A stretch of 64,000 nucleotides of DNA from M3007 sp046160625 (lineage in GTDB: Bacteria; Bacteroidota; Bacteroidia; Chitinophagales; Saprospiraceae). Below the pieces are notes generated by a model, which made no database searches, had not been told where the DNA came from, and was given only the letters and a program-made list of their open reading frames with translations. Position 1 is the first letter of the stretch, and the number at the start of each line of letters is the position of its first letter. The position numbers were made by a program, and so were the translations under genes. Location: the NCBI GenBank assembly GCA_046160625.1, contig JBJXGZ010000065.1:1-64000 (forward strand). The letters run 5' to 3'. This document shows, in pieces, positions 50,201 through 57,690 of this stretch.

Positions 50201-51771
50201 CGACAGGCTCGACCCAAACCGCTTCGGTAAAAGTTTCCGCTCCAGCGCCCTTATCGCTCAGCGTAGAGGCTCAAGGTGCCCTAAGTCCTGGAAAATCGGA
50301 TGGCAAGGCGATTGCCAAACCGTCCGGCGGCACGGCCAACTACAGTTTCCAATGGGAAAATGGCGAAACTGCCAATACTGCATTGCGTTTGGGGCCAGGC
50401 ATTACTAAAGTGACTGTGACAGATGCAAATGGCTGTGCAGCAACTGCTTCAATCACGATGTCAGAAACCTTTTTGCCACTGGCAGTCAGCATTTCTGAAA
50501 AGACCAAAATCAAATGCTCTGGTGAAAAAGCTGCTTTAGAGGTACAGGTTTCAGGAGGGAAATCTGGATACAAGTATGCTTGGAACAATCCATCGCTAAG
50601 CGGCGAATTGCCCAGTGCTTCTGCTGGCGACTATATTTTGACCGTGACCGATGCAAAAGGCGCATCGAAAACGGCTTCGATCAATGTGCAGTCACCTGCT
50701 CCTCTTGTATTGAAAGTTGAAATGCAAGCACCAGCCAGTGCTGGAAAATCCGATGGTAAAGCACTCGCCAAACCTTCTGGTGGCACTGGCAGTTATATTT
50801 TTCAGTGGGAAAGCGGGGAAAGCAGCAACACTGCCTCGCGCCTCGCGCCAGGTAGCCCTAAAGTGACGGTCACTGATGCCAATGGTTGTATGGCCGTCGG
50901 TTCAGTTGCCATTACAGAAAATATCCTCGGACTTGTGGTGAGCATTTCTGAAAAGAACCCGATCAAGTGCGGCGGTTTGGATAAGGCTTCTTTGCAGGTC
51001 AATATTTCCGGAGGCAAACCATCTTATTCCCTCGCTTGGAACAGCCCGGCAATCACCGGAGAATCCCCTGATGGCCTCGTGGCGGGGGATTACGCCGTAA
51101 CAGTAACCGACTCAAAGGGCACTACCCAGAGCGCAAAAATCACGGTGAAATCTCCTGAACCAATAGCCCTTGAATTGGTTCAAAATATCGGGGCCAGCTC
51201 TCCCACCACCAACGATGGCAAGGCCCAAATCTCCGTAAAGGGGGGTACAACGCCTTACAAAGTTGCCTGGGATACTAAACAAACGGGCTTGACTGCGCCT
51301 AAACTGGCCTTAGGGAAACACAGTGTTACAGTAACCGATGCAGCAGGATGTACCCAAACGCTTGAAGTTGAAATCGGACGCCGCGCTATGCCCGAACTCA
51401 CCCGTGCCATCCAACAGGGCCAAACGATCCCCATGCGATTGCTGACCTTCGCAACCGACAGTGCCAGCCTGCGACCAGCGGTGTACACTTATCTTGATGA
51501 ATTATACGAATTCTTGTCGGAAAACCCAACGATTACCATCGAGGTGGGAGGCCATACCAACAATCAGCCGAACGACGATTTTGCCGATTATCTCAGTACT
51601 GCCCGCGCCAAGGCAGTTGCAAATTATCTGACCGAGAAAGGAATAGACACATCGCGGGTACAATACAAAGGGTATGGGAAAAAGCAGCCGCTTGTACCAA
51701 ACACCACGCCTGAAGGCCGGAAGACCAATCAACGTGTTGAAATTAAGATTTTGACGGCAGGGGGGAAGTAA
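47272..51771 (+). CDS. large surface protein: propeller, SprB repeats, OmpA domain
   Basis: 1499 residues. A signal peptide (MFNLIFRFPNFLILSAVLLF) precedes a two-component-regulator-type propeller region (~70-310; SEELWLGTDEAGLYWF, SSRLWIGTDKGVM, GSVWVGTEDKGLYMV). Then come about seven units of ~150 residues (~317-1370), each with an SxSEKTxIKCSGEK start, a SGGKxxYxYAWNNP strand and a TVTVTDANGC close, which is the SprB/PKD-like repeat pattern of gliding-motility adhesins. The end (~1377-1499) is an OmpA domain (EVGGHTNNQPNDDFADYLSTARAKAV ... QRVEIKIL) that would bind peptidoglycan. SprB itself is exported by T9SS and lacks an OmpA end, so this is a fixed periplasmic or outer-membrane relative. 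Neighbouring repeat copies are highly similar at DNA level, so length may vary between strains. Confidence 0.83.
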   Translation: MFNLIFRFPNFLILSAVLLFAQDIVAQKAGLEVTRCTAVDRVLSLKNVTIEASGRKWAANANGIFHVKAADLSSPLKVGPGEKNVLAYRGGNTDFSWSEAAFRAQVPEPCSVTAAWYDAKSEELWLGTDEAGLYWFSTKPELKLKQRYTPANSKLKSNNITIIFQDASSRLWIGTDKGVMSGPPGRWKGDLPGTQVQRIREYNTVIYVLADGFISKAPGGEKWTDLALEEKYLEGDINDFDIDPTGKMWLVSGNLTRFDMISGTYDEFGGPEYYTSQYGNNIAAAPDGSVWVGTEDKGLYMVDKAYNMVLNAYVEKPISCEGNGKDAVLMAKVTGGLEPYTYAWTGGLSGPSPKDVPPGNYTVTVSDSKGKVRTSDIGVPDSRLKVKAKQKKPISAPGMTDGAAEVDLPTNAAGITVAWDNGEMLAAATKLGAGEHTVTVADAKGCTVILKVTISEVAQPVSASISEKTTIKCAGGKGTLALEIKGGKKPFAVKWSNPAITGETPDNVPAGNYSVTVTDATNATSTAVINVKQPEALVVSALVQAPASTGGSDGKALAQAKGGTGVFSFKWDNGETVFAATKLPPGNRSLTVTDANGCATTAEFVIPENVLTLTVSISEKSAIMCAGDKAALIVEAKGGKGNFKYTWSNPALSGKDPANVPAGDYVVTVTDGVGTSQTASIRVKTPQPLTASAIAQGVVSPGGADGKALCMTTGGALGKIGHNFLWDNGEITAATLRLTAGLHTVTVTDDNGCTTTASVMMTEEVLPLEITITEKSKIKCSGEKATLAVQITGGKGTIRYSWNEAALSGATPSAAAGNYVLTVMDELGTTKTASISVQSPPPLKLNIETQAPLSPGKSDGKALSKPSGGTSPYTHQWENGEITSAASRLGPGVTKVTVTDANGCTAVSSVTMSETFLPLTVSISEKTKIKCSGEKAALEVQVSGGKTDYRYAWNSPTLTGQTPNAAAGDYVLTVTDATGSTQTASVKVSAPAPLSLSVEAQGALSPGKSDGKAIAKPSGGTANYSFQWENGETANTALRLGPGITKVTVTDANGCAATASITMSETFLPLAVSISEKTKIKCSGEKAALEVQVSGGKSGYKYAWNNPSLSGELPSASAGDYILTVTDAKGASKTASINVQSPAPLVLKVEMQAPASAGKSDGKALAKPSGGTGSYIFQWESGESSNTASRLAPGSPKVTVTDANGCMAVGSVAITENILGLVVSISEKNPIKCGGLDKASLQVNISGGKPSYSLAWNSPAITGESPDGLVAGDYAVTVTDSKGTTQSAKITVKSPEPIALELVQNIGASSPTTNDGKAQISVKGGTTPYKVAWDTKQTGLTAPKLALGKHSVTVTDAAGCTQTLEVEIGRRAMPELTRAIQQGQTIPMRLLTFATDSASLRPAVYTYLDELYEFLSENPTITIEVGGHTNNQPNDDFADYLSTARAKAVANYLTEKGIDTSRVQYKGYGKKQPLVPNTTPEGRKTNQRVEIKILTAGGK

Positions 51772-51773
51772 AT

Positions 51774-51825
51774 AGTTGACAGTTGGCAGTGGCAGTAGTG
51801 CTACTGCAAACTGCCACTGTCAACT
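51774..51825. repeat. TTGACAGTTGGCAGTGG hairpin between the SprB-repeat gene and selD
   Basis: Arms 51774-51798 and 51801-51825 are complementary with small gaps. The right arm contains the selD stop codon (51801-51803) and codes its last residues. Confidence 0.75.
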
Positions 51826-52859
51826 GTAATTAAGACTTCTTTTCTGTCTGTGAAAACCCCAAATGACTTCAAGTCAAAGTAATTTTCCTTTGCAACTTTT
51901 TCAAAATCAGCCTCATGGCCTGCCTGGATAGCCACGAGCAACCCACCGCTGGTTTGTGGATCTGCGAGTATTTTTCGTTGGTGTTCGTCGGCGCCGGCGA
52001 TTTTATGGCCATAGCTGTCCCAGTTACGGACGGTGCCGCCTGGAACGCATTTTTTCTCTAAATAATAGTCAAGAATTGCCCGGTCAATCGTCGGGACATC
52101 TTCAAATTGAAGCGTAACGCTTGCATTGCTGGCCTCGCACATTTCGGAGAGGTGGCCGAGCAGACCGAAGCCTGTTACGTCCGTCATGGCTTGTACGTAA
52201 GGTAGTTCTCCGAACCGTTCGCCAATGTTGTTCAGGCGTTTCATGCTCTCCGGCGCAATGTTGGCATGTTCCGGCAGGAGTACCTCTTTTTTTTGTGCCG
52301 TGGTTAGGATGCCCACTCCAATAGGTTTGGTGAGGTAGAGTTTTGCGCCAGGTGTGGCACCGCCGTTTTTCTTTAAATTTTTAATTTCCACACGCCCCGT
52401 TACAGCGAGTCCAAAAATCGGTTCGGGGCTGTCAATGCTGTGACCGCCTGCGAGCGGAATACCCGCTTCGGCGCAAGCTTTTCGGCTTCCTTCAATAACT
52501 GCATTGGCAACTTCAGGTGGTAGTGTGTTGATGGGCCACCCAAGTATGGCGATGGCCACCATTGGCCGTCCCCCCATTGCATACACATCGCTGATGGCGT
52601 TGACAGAAGCGATGCGGCCAAAATCCTCCGGGTCATCCACAATGGGCATGAAAAAGTCAGTAGTGCTCACCAGCGCAGTGCCGTCTCCGAGATCGAAGAC
52701 AGCGGCGTCGTCGCGCTCTTCATTACCAACTAAAAGTGCCGGGAAATGCTGCTTAAGCCCCTCGGTTTTCAAAATACTATCCAACACTTTGGGCGAAATC
52801 TTGCAACCGCAGCCGGCGCCGTGGGAGTATTGGGTGAGGCGGTATGGGGTGTTTGTCAT
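51801..52859 (-). CDS. selD: selenide, water dikinase SelD
   Basis: 352 residues from ATG at 52859. It makes selenophosphate from selenide and ATP. The start gives Cys17 and Lys20 in SHGAGCGCKISPKVLDSIL, the same numbering as the active-site Cys17/Lys20 of E. coli SelD, which supports it. Further ATP-grasp-like parts: DAAVFDLGDGTALVSTTDFFMPIVDDPEDFGRIAAVNAIS-type core, TDVTGFGLLGHL and DPQTSGGLL. It uses Cys, not selenocysteine. An upstream in-frame extension (MTPMTIMTPMTIM...) is only repeat DNA. No selA, selB or selU is in this window, so the use of selenophosphate is not visible. The last residues SGSLQ come from the hairpin arm. Confidence 0.94.
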   Translation of the reverse strand: MTNTPYRLTQYSHGAGCGCKISPKVLDSILKTEGLKQHFPALLVGNEERDDAAVFDLGDGTALVSTTDFFMPIVDDPEDFGRIASVNAISDVYAMGGRPMVAIAILGWPINTLPPEVANAVIEGSRKACAEAGIPLAGGHSIDSPEPIFGLAVTGRVEIKNLKKNGGATPGAKLYLTKPIGVGILTTAQKKEVLLPEHANIAPESMKRLNNIGERFGELPYVQAMTDVTGFGLLGHLSEMCEASNASVTLQFEDVPTIDRAILDYYLEKKCVPGGTVRNWDSYGHKIAGADEHQRKILADPQTSGGLLVAIQAGHEADFEKVAKENYFDLKSFGVFTDRKEVLITVDSGSLQ

Positions 52860-52940
52860 TGAGTCAACCATGGTCATTATGGTCATTGGGGTCATTATGG
52901 TCATTGGGGTCATTATGACATTAGTGCAATGACTCTAATG
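52860..52940. repeat. GTCATTATGGTCATTGGG tandem repeat before selD
   Basis: Three to four direct copies of GTCATTATG/GTCATTGGG and, at the far end, an inverted AATGACC-type copy. Read on the selD strand it opens a false N-terminal extension. Confidence 0.8.
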
Positions 52941-52954
52941 ACCCCAATGACTTA

Positions 52955-55321
52955 TTAAAACTGAAACGTAGCGCTCAAACTAGGCAAAATCGGCAATTGG
53001 TTCACCCTCGTGTATCGCAAACGGTCGAAATAGAAGATATTAGGGCGGTTGTAAACGTTTGTTGCAGAGGCGGTTATTTCCAGATTGCTGAATTTCGAGA
53101 ATTTGAAAATACGCTTTATAGACACGTCCATGCGGTGATAATAAGGCAGTCTTCCACCATTGCGCTTATCGGCGTAGATGATGCCTACGTCATTTGGGTC
53201 AGAATTTCCGCCCAACACGTCAGTGTTGACACCATCATCGAAGGTAACATTGTTGTAAAATCCTTGTGTTTGCGTGAAGGGGAACCCGGAACCAAAATTC
53301 CAGCGTACGCCGGCTTCCCATTCTTTCTTTTTGCCCAGTTGGTAAGTACTTACGATGTTCAGGTTGTGCCGACGGTCGAACACTGGTGGATACACTTCTT
53401 TGCCGTCATCCCGGGTTACATAACCCAGCGAGTAAGCCCCCCAGATATAATATCTTTTGCCTTCCACTTTCAGCGAAACGTCTATGCCATAAGCGTCGCC
53501 CGTTTCAGTAATGAAATTGGGGTCAGTTGCTTCTAACTTGTTGCGATTCAAAGCGATGAGTTGGGTGAACCGCTTGTAGTAGCCTTCCACGTTCAGGTCA
53601 AAATTGTCTGTAACATCCACCTCAAAACCAGAAACAGCATGAATGGATTTTTGGAGGCGATTCTCGGTTCGGTTGGCCTCTATTCCCGGCTGTGTTCCAG
53701 GTTTGTAGATTGCCTCCTCTGGACCGGAAAGGAATCCGACAAATAAATTCACGATATCGCGCTCATTGACGGTAGAGAGCAGGTTTTGGGAATAAAGGCC
53801 GCCAGCAGCTTTTATTCGCAGCCGGTCGGTAATGTTGTATTTCAAACCCAAACGCGGCTCAACGGCAAAATCGTTGAGCGATTGGTAGTATTGCAAACGA
53901 AGGCCTGGCTCGATCACGAGAGGCCCGAATTTGCGCCGAAACTTGGCATAAGTGCTGATCTCCGTTGTATTCTCGGTTTGATTGATCGGGTATCCTTTGA
54001 AATTGATAAATTCAAATACTGTTTTGAAACCATTAAGTTCGATGCCGTATTTCAATTCGCTGTCGCGCCCAAAGTTGGTAAAATTCAATCCTGCTGAATA
54101 GCCTGAAATAGAACTGTTGCGCGGCAAGCGATCTGCATCCTCGATCTGTGAGTCATAACCCGACACAGCAAGTACCCCTCCGATAATGGTATTTGAGTTG
54201 GCAGGGATGACTGTGAAATCCATGCCGCCACCGCTGCTTTTCCATCCAAAATTCGTGATGCCGTAATTCACACCATCGGTATAGTTGAAGCCAAAGAGGT
54301 TAAGTTTGCTACCGTTGCCTGTGAGCAAGGTGACTTTACCGTACAAATCGCGGTATTCAAATGGAATGCCCCGCACAAGGGTGGTGTCGCGGTTAGGCGC
54401 TTTCCATAATTCAGATTGCTCAAATACTCCAAAAATATCCGTTGTGTCGCCCACATAAGCGTATAAAGAAGGAGCCGTTTGGTCTATCAGCGATTTTTTT
54501 CCTGTCAGCACAAACGAGATACTTGCGCCACCTGTTTCTTTAAGCTTGATTACCGGGCCTTCAATGAGGGCTTTTGCCTGAAACGGACTTGCAGACACCA
54601 TCCCGGCAAGGCGCTTGCGGTTTCCTTCCCGGGTTTTAACATCTACAACAGCAGAAATACGGCCACCGTAGTCGGCATTGAAACCACCTGTCAGCACGTC
54701 CACATTTCGGATTAGCTCTGTCTCAAAGACCGAGAAAAAACCAATGCTGTGAAAGGGGTTGTAAATGGTCATCCCGTCGAGCAGGATGCGGTTTTGCACT
54801 GGCGAGCCACCCCTGATGTAGAGTTGTCCGCCCTGGTCGCCCGTAAACACCACTCCTGGCAATACCGTGAGATACTGTGCCACATCGGCTTGGCCGCCTG
54901 CTGATGGTAGCGAGCGAATCTGCTTGGCCGTGATGGCGATTTTTGAAATCTGGACCTCTGCTTTGGCCTGCGTCCTTTTGCCGCTCACCACCACTTCTTC
55001 GAGCTCTGTACCGCCACCCTCTTCCAAAAAGATATTTTCGTAAAGAATTTCGCCTTTTTTTATTTCAATGTCCTTTACGTAATCTGCAAAACCGATGAAT
55101 GATACTTTCAATTTTTGTGGCCCTACCGGCACATTGCTGATGGTAAAAAAGCCGTTCAGATCGGTTGTTGCACCCAGGCCAGTGCCTGAGATGCCTACGG
55201 TGGCAAAGCCTATCGGAGCGGCGCTTGTTTTGTCAAAAACATTGCCACGCACGGTCCCCTTTTGGGAAAATAGCAGGGTGGGAAAGAAGAAAAAAAGCAG
55301 GAAAGTGGTATAGTTTCTCAT
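52955..55321 (-). CDS. TonB-dependent receptor
   Basis: 788 residues. Signal peptide (MRNYTTFLLFFFFPTLLFSQ), a carboxypeptidase-regulatory-like domain (~22-105; GTVRGNVFDKTSAAPIGFATV ... TTDLNGFFTISNVP), the plug (~110-230; ITAKQIRSLPSAGGQADVAQYLTVLPGVV, GGSPVQNRILLDGMTIYNP, GGFNADYGGRISAVVDV) and a 22-strand-type barrel to a final aromatic strand LPSLSATFQF. It belongs to the single-chain outer membrane importers, not clearly SusC-type since no SusD follows. Substrate unknown. Confidence 0.92.
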   Translation of the reverse strand: MRNYTTFLLFFFFPTLLFSQKGTVRGNVFDKTSAAPIGFATVGISGTGLGATTDLNGFFTISNVPVGPQKLKVSFIGFADYVKDIEIKKGEILYENIFLEEGGGTELEEVVVSGKRTQAKAEVQISKIAITAKQIRSLPSAGGQADVAQYLTVLPGVVFTGDQGGQLYIRGGSPVQNRILLDGMTIYNPFHSIGFFSVFETELIRNVDVLTGGFNADYGGRISAVVDVKTREGNRKRLAGMVSASPFQAKALIEGPVIKLKETGGASISFVLTGKKSLIDQTAPSLYAYVGDTTDIFGVFEQSELWKAPNRDTTLVRGIPFEYRDLYGKVTLLTGNGSKLNLFGFNYTDGVNYGITNFGWKSSGGGMDFTVIPANSNTIIGGVLAVSGYDSQIEDADRLPRNSSISGYSAGLNFTNFGRDSELKYGIELNGFKTVFEFINFKGYPINQTENTTEISTYAKFRRKFGPLVIEPGLRLQYYQSLNDFAVEPRLGLKYNITDRLRIKAAGGLYSQNLLSTVNERDIVNLFVGFLSGPEEAIYKPGTQPGIEANRTENRLQKSIHAVSGFEVDVTDNFDLNVEGYYKRFTQLIALNRNKLEATDPNFITETGDAYGIDVSLKVEGKRYYIWGAYSLGYVTRDDGKEVYPPVFDRRHNLNIVSTYQLGKKKEWEAGVRWNFGSGFPFTQTQGFYNNVTFDDGVNTDVLGGNSDPNDVGIIYADKRNGGRLPYYHRMDVSIKRIFKFSKFSNLEITASATNVYNRPNIFYFDRLRYTRVNQLPILPSLSATFQF

Positions 55322-55376
55322 GTATCTATTTAATGGACTTTGGACTTTTGGATGGTGGACTATTAAATTTGGGAGG

Positions 55377-55405
55377 CAAAGATATTTTCTCTGCGCTCAT
55401 TTCAA
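55377..55405 (-). promoter_or_regulatory. candidate promoter of the TonB receptor gene
   Basis: On the minus strand TTG (55403-55405), 18 bases, TATCTTTG (55377-55384): both boxes and spacing fit the Bacteroidota consensus. The ATG is 56 bases downstream. Confidence 0.55.
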
Positions 55406-55544
55406 GGTATTGTAAAAAGACAGGCGAAGACAAAGTGCGGGATTGGTTAGGATTTTAAACATTCAAGAAAAAACAGCCATCCTTTTTGAAATTCAATTCG
55501 TCAAACTTCAACTGAGAACTCGTAAATTTGTCAAAATTATTATC

Positions 55545-56246
55545 ATGAAAAATCTGATTCTATACTTTTGCATACTTGCTTTTTTCATGGGCTGCGTCCG
55601 CGAAAAGAATACCATCGAGCCGATGGTACCGCTTTCCTGTGGACATGCCTCGACTTTGTTGAACCTCCAAGTAATGGATTTTTACACTGGTCAGCCTGTA
55701 CAGTATTCCACGAAGATCACTGAACTGGAAGCTTGGTGTGATTGGTGTCTGCAACCACAGGTCATTGCAAACTTAGCCTCCGATTCCTTGGGAGTAATCA
55801 GGTTTGATTTTCAGCACGATTCAGATCCTGACATTTATTACAGAACTTCTCTCATACCAGAGGAAAGGTATAAGTTTCCGCGAATTTTTGATCTTAGCAA
55901 AGGCTGCGAAATGAACTATAAGGTCAGGATGAAGCCTGCTATTGACCTTTGCATCAGCATTCAAAATGTGTCAAACAGACCCATGCCAATTAATTCTGTC
56001 TACGTTAATACTGTGTTCAACCAAGCATGGCAAGACCCTCAAGTACCACACTTTTACGGGATAGACTCAGATAAGATTCTTGTCAGTGATACCTTGGCGG
56101 TGGGAGCAGAAAAACCATATTGGCTCAAAAGTCTTCCAGAAGAGAACATTCGGGTGTCAATCAATTATTTTTCAAGTTCCAGAAGGGAGGAGATGATACA
56201 GACAAAAAGAGGAAGTGAGCAGATTCATCGCGTTTACCTCTATTAA
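55545..56246 (+). CDS. lipoprotein, unknown function
   Basis: 233 residues from ATG at 55545, a lipoprotein signal with lipobox FMGC (Cys17). The frame continues upstream without export signal. The mature part has several Cys (LSCGHAS, AWCDWCLQP, KGCEMNY, IDLCISI) and a beta-rich pattern; no family recognised. It overlaps the convergent hemL gene by 4 bases at the 3' ends. No clear promoter assigned in the 223-base divergent spacer besides that of the TonB receptor. Confidence 0.65.
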   Translation: MKNLILYFCILAFFMGCVREKNTIEPMVPLSCGHASTLLNLQVMDFYTGQPVQYSTKITELEAWCDWCLQPQVIANLASDSLGVIRFDFQHDSDPDIYYRTSLIPEERYKFPRIFDLSKGCEMNYKVRMKPAIDLCISIQNVSNRPMPINSVYVNTVFNQAWQDPQVPHFYGIDSDKILVSDTLAVGAEKPYWLKSLPEENIRVSINYFSSSRREEMIQTKRGSEQIHRVYLY

Positions 56247-57571
56247 TTTACCTCAAAAACCTCCGCCAAACTTTCACAAATCATCTCCGCAGCAAAGTCC
56301 AAATCCGCCTGTGTGTGCGCGGAAGAGACAAAGCCCACTTCATATCCAGAGGGGCCGAAATAGACCCCTCGTTTCAGACATTCCAGGTGCATTTTTTTGA
56401 AAAAATCCATGCCAGAACCGTCAATCTCGTCGCTGCGGTGAATATGCTTGCGGGTAAATGTTGGCCAAAAAATAGAGCCAACACGCGGGAAGCTCACGTC
56501 ATATCCTTTTTTATCGCAGAATGCCTGTAACTGCGCTGTAAACCGCGCCGTTTTATCTTCCAGTGATTCGTAAAAGCCCGGTTTCAGTAATTCAGTCAGG
56601 GTAGCAAATCCTGCCGCCATCGCCACCGGATTTGCACTGAGCGTTCCAGCCTGGTACACCGGTCCTACCGGCGCTACATTTTCCATGATTGCTCTGCTTG
56701 CTGCATAAGCCCCCACGGGCATACCGCCGCCGATTATTTTCCCAAAAGTAAGTATGTCCGGCTCAATTCCATACAAGCCTGCAGCCCCCTCAAAGCCCAC
56801 ACGAAAACCTGAAATCACCTCGTCAAAAATGAGTAAAATGCCGTGTTCACGGGTTTTTTCGCGCAAAAACTGCAGGAATTCGCGGTTTTGTACCAAAAGA
56901 CCATTGTTTGCCGGAATGGGTTCTATTATGACACAGGCTACTTCGCCAGCATATTTGCGCAGAGCCGTTTCCAAAGCATCCGGGTCGGCCAAAGGCACTA
57001 CGATTGTCTCTTTTGCATACGCCTCAGGAATGCCTGCAGAAGTACTAATGCCAAAAGTGACCAGCCCCGAACCCGCCTTAACAAGCATTGAATCCACATG
57101 GCCGTGGTAACAACCTTCAAACTTGATGACTTTACTGCGACCTGTTACTCCACGAGCCAAACGCAGGGCGCTCATTACCGCTTCTGTTCCACTGCTTACA
57201 AAGCGGATCATCTCAACAAACCGGTGGTTGTCGAGAATAAGTTTCCCAATCAAATTGTCGTGTGGCGTGGGTGTGCCGAACGACATTCCATTCGCCGCAG
57301 TTGCTTGTACTCGCTCCAGCACCGCTGGATGTACATGCCCCAGGATGAGCGGCCCCCAGGAGCAGCAGAAATCAACAAATGCCTGACCATCAACATCATA
57401 AAGGTGGCAACCCTCGCCACGTTCAAAGAATATAGGTGGGCCGTTCACACTTTTGAACGCCCGAACGGGACTGTGAACGCCTCCTGGGAAGTAGGTTTTG
57501 GCGGTTTCAAAAAGTTTGCTGCTGCGGGCGCGGGTAAAAGTACCGGGGCTTGGATAAGGGCGCGAATTCAT
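56243..57571 (-). CDS. hemL: glutamate-1-semialdehyde 2,1-aminomutase
   Basis: 442 residues of the class III PLP aminotransferases. It makes 5-aminolevulinate, the first committed tetrapyrrole precursor, from glutamate-1-semialdehyde. SSGTEAVMSALRLARG, EPIPANNGLL, LIFDEVISGFRVG (PLP-binding Asp) and TFGKIIGGGMPVGAYA (catalytic Lys) are all present, together with the N-terminal FPGGVHSPVRAFKSV of HemL. The start codon is 4 bases after a perfect -7 box, which suggests a leaderless or nearly leaderless transcript. Stand-alone gene here. Confidence 0.95.
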   Translation of the reverse strand: MNSRPYPSPGTFTRARSSKLFETAKTYFPGGVHSPVRAFKSVNGPPIFFERGEGCHLYDVDGQAFVDFCCSWGPLILGHVHPAVLERVQATAANGMSFGTPTPHDNLIGKLILDNHRFVEMIRFVSSGTEAVMSALRLARGVTGRSKVIKFEGCYHGHVDSMLVKAGSGLVTFGISTSAGIPEAYAKETIVVPLADPDALETALRKYAGEVACVIIEPIPANNGLLVQNREFLQFLREKTREHGILLIFDEVISGFRVGFEGAAGLYGIEPDILTFGKIIGGGMPVGAYAASRAIMENVAPVGPVYQAGTLSANPVAMAAGFATLTELLKPGFYESLEDKTARFTAQLQAFCDKKGYDVSFPRVGSIFWPTFTRKHIHRSDEIDGSGMDFFKKMHLECLKRGVYFGPSGYEVGFVSSAHTQADLDFAAEMICESLAEVFEVN

Positions 57572-57575
57572 GGCG

Positions 57576-57583
57576 CAAAGATA
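57576..57583 (-). promoter_or_regulatory. -7 box immediately before hemL
   Basis: On the minus strand TATCTTTG, then CGCC and ATG. If this box is used, transcription begins at or within a few bases of the start codon. A TTG at -33 is not obvious. Confidence 0.45.
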
Positions 57584-57632
57584 GCGCGGGTCAAGCCCGA
57601 TACTTTTCAGATTTTTGTCAGGAAATTTGAGA

Positions 57633-57690
57633 ACTATGAACTATGAACTATGAACTATGAACTATGAACTATGAACTATGAACTATGAAC
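57633..57690. repeat. CTATGAA tandem repeat (about eight copies)
   Basis: 7-base units without interruption. The last units contain the start codon and first codons (MNYE) of the following gene. About three copies of the same unit occur at 59314-59336 before the HAD gene. Confidence 0.9.

Noticed and set aside
51859..51875. TGACTTCAAGTCA palindrome within selD
   Set aside because: It falls in FDLKSFG, a plausible native SelD segment, and has no extended arms, so it may be chance.
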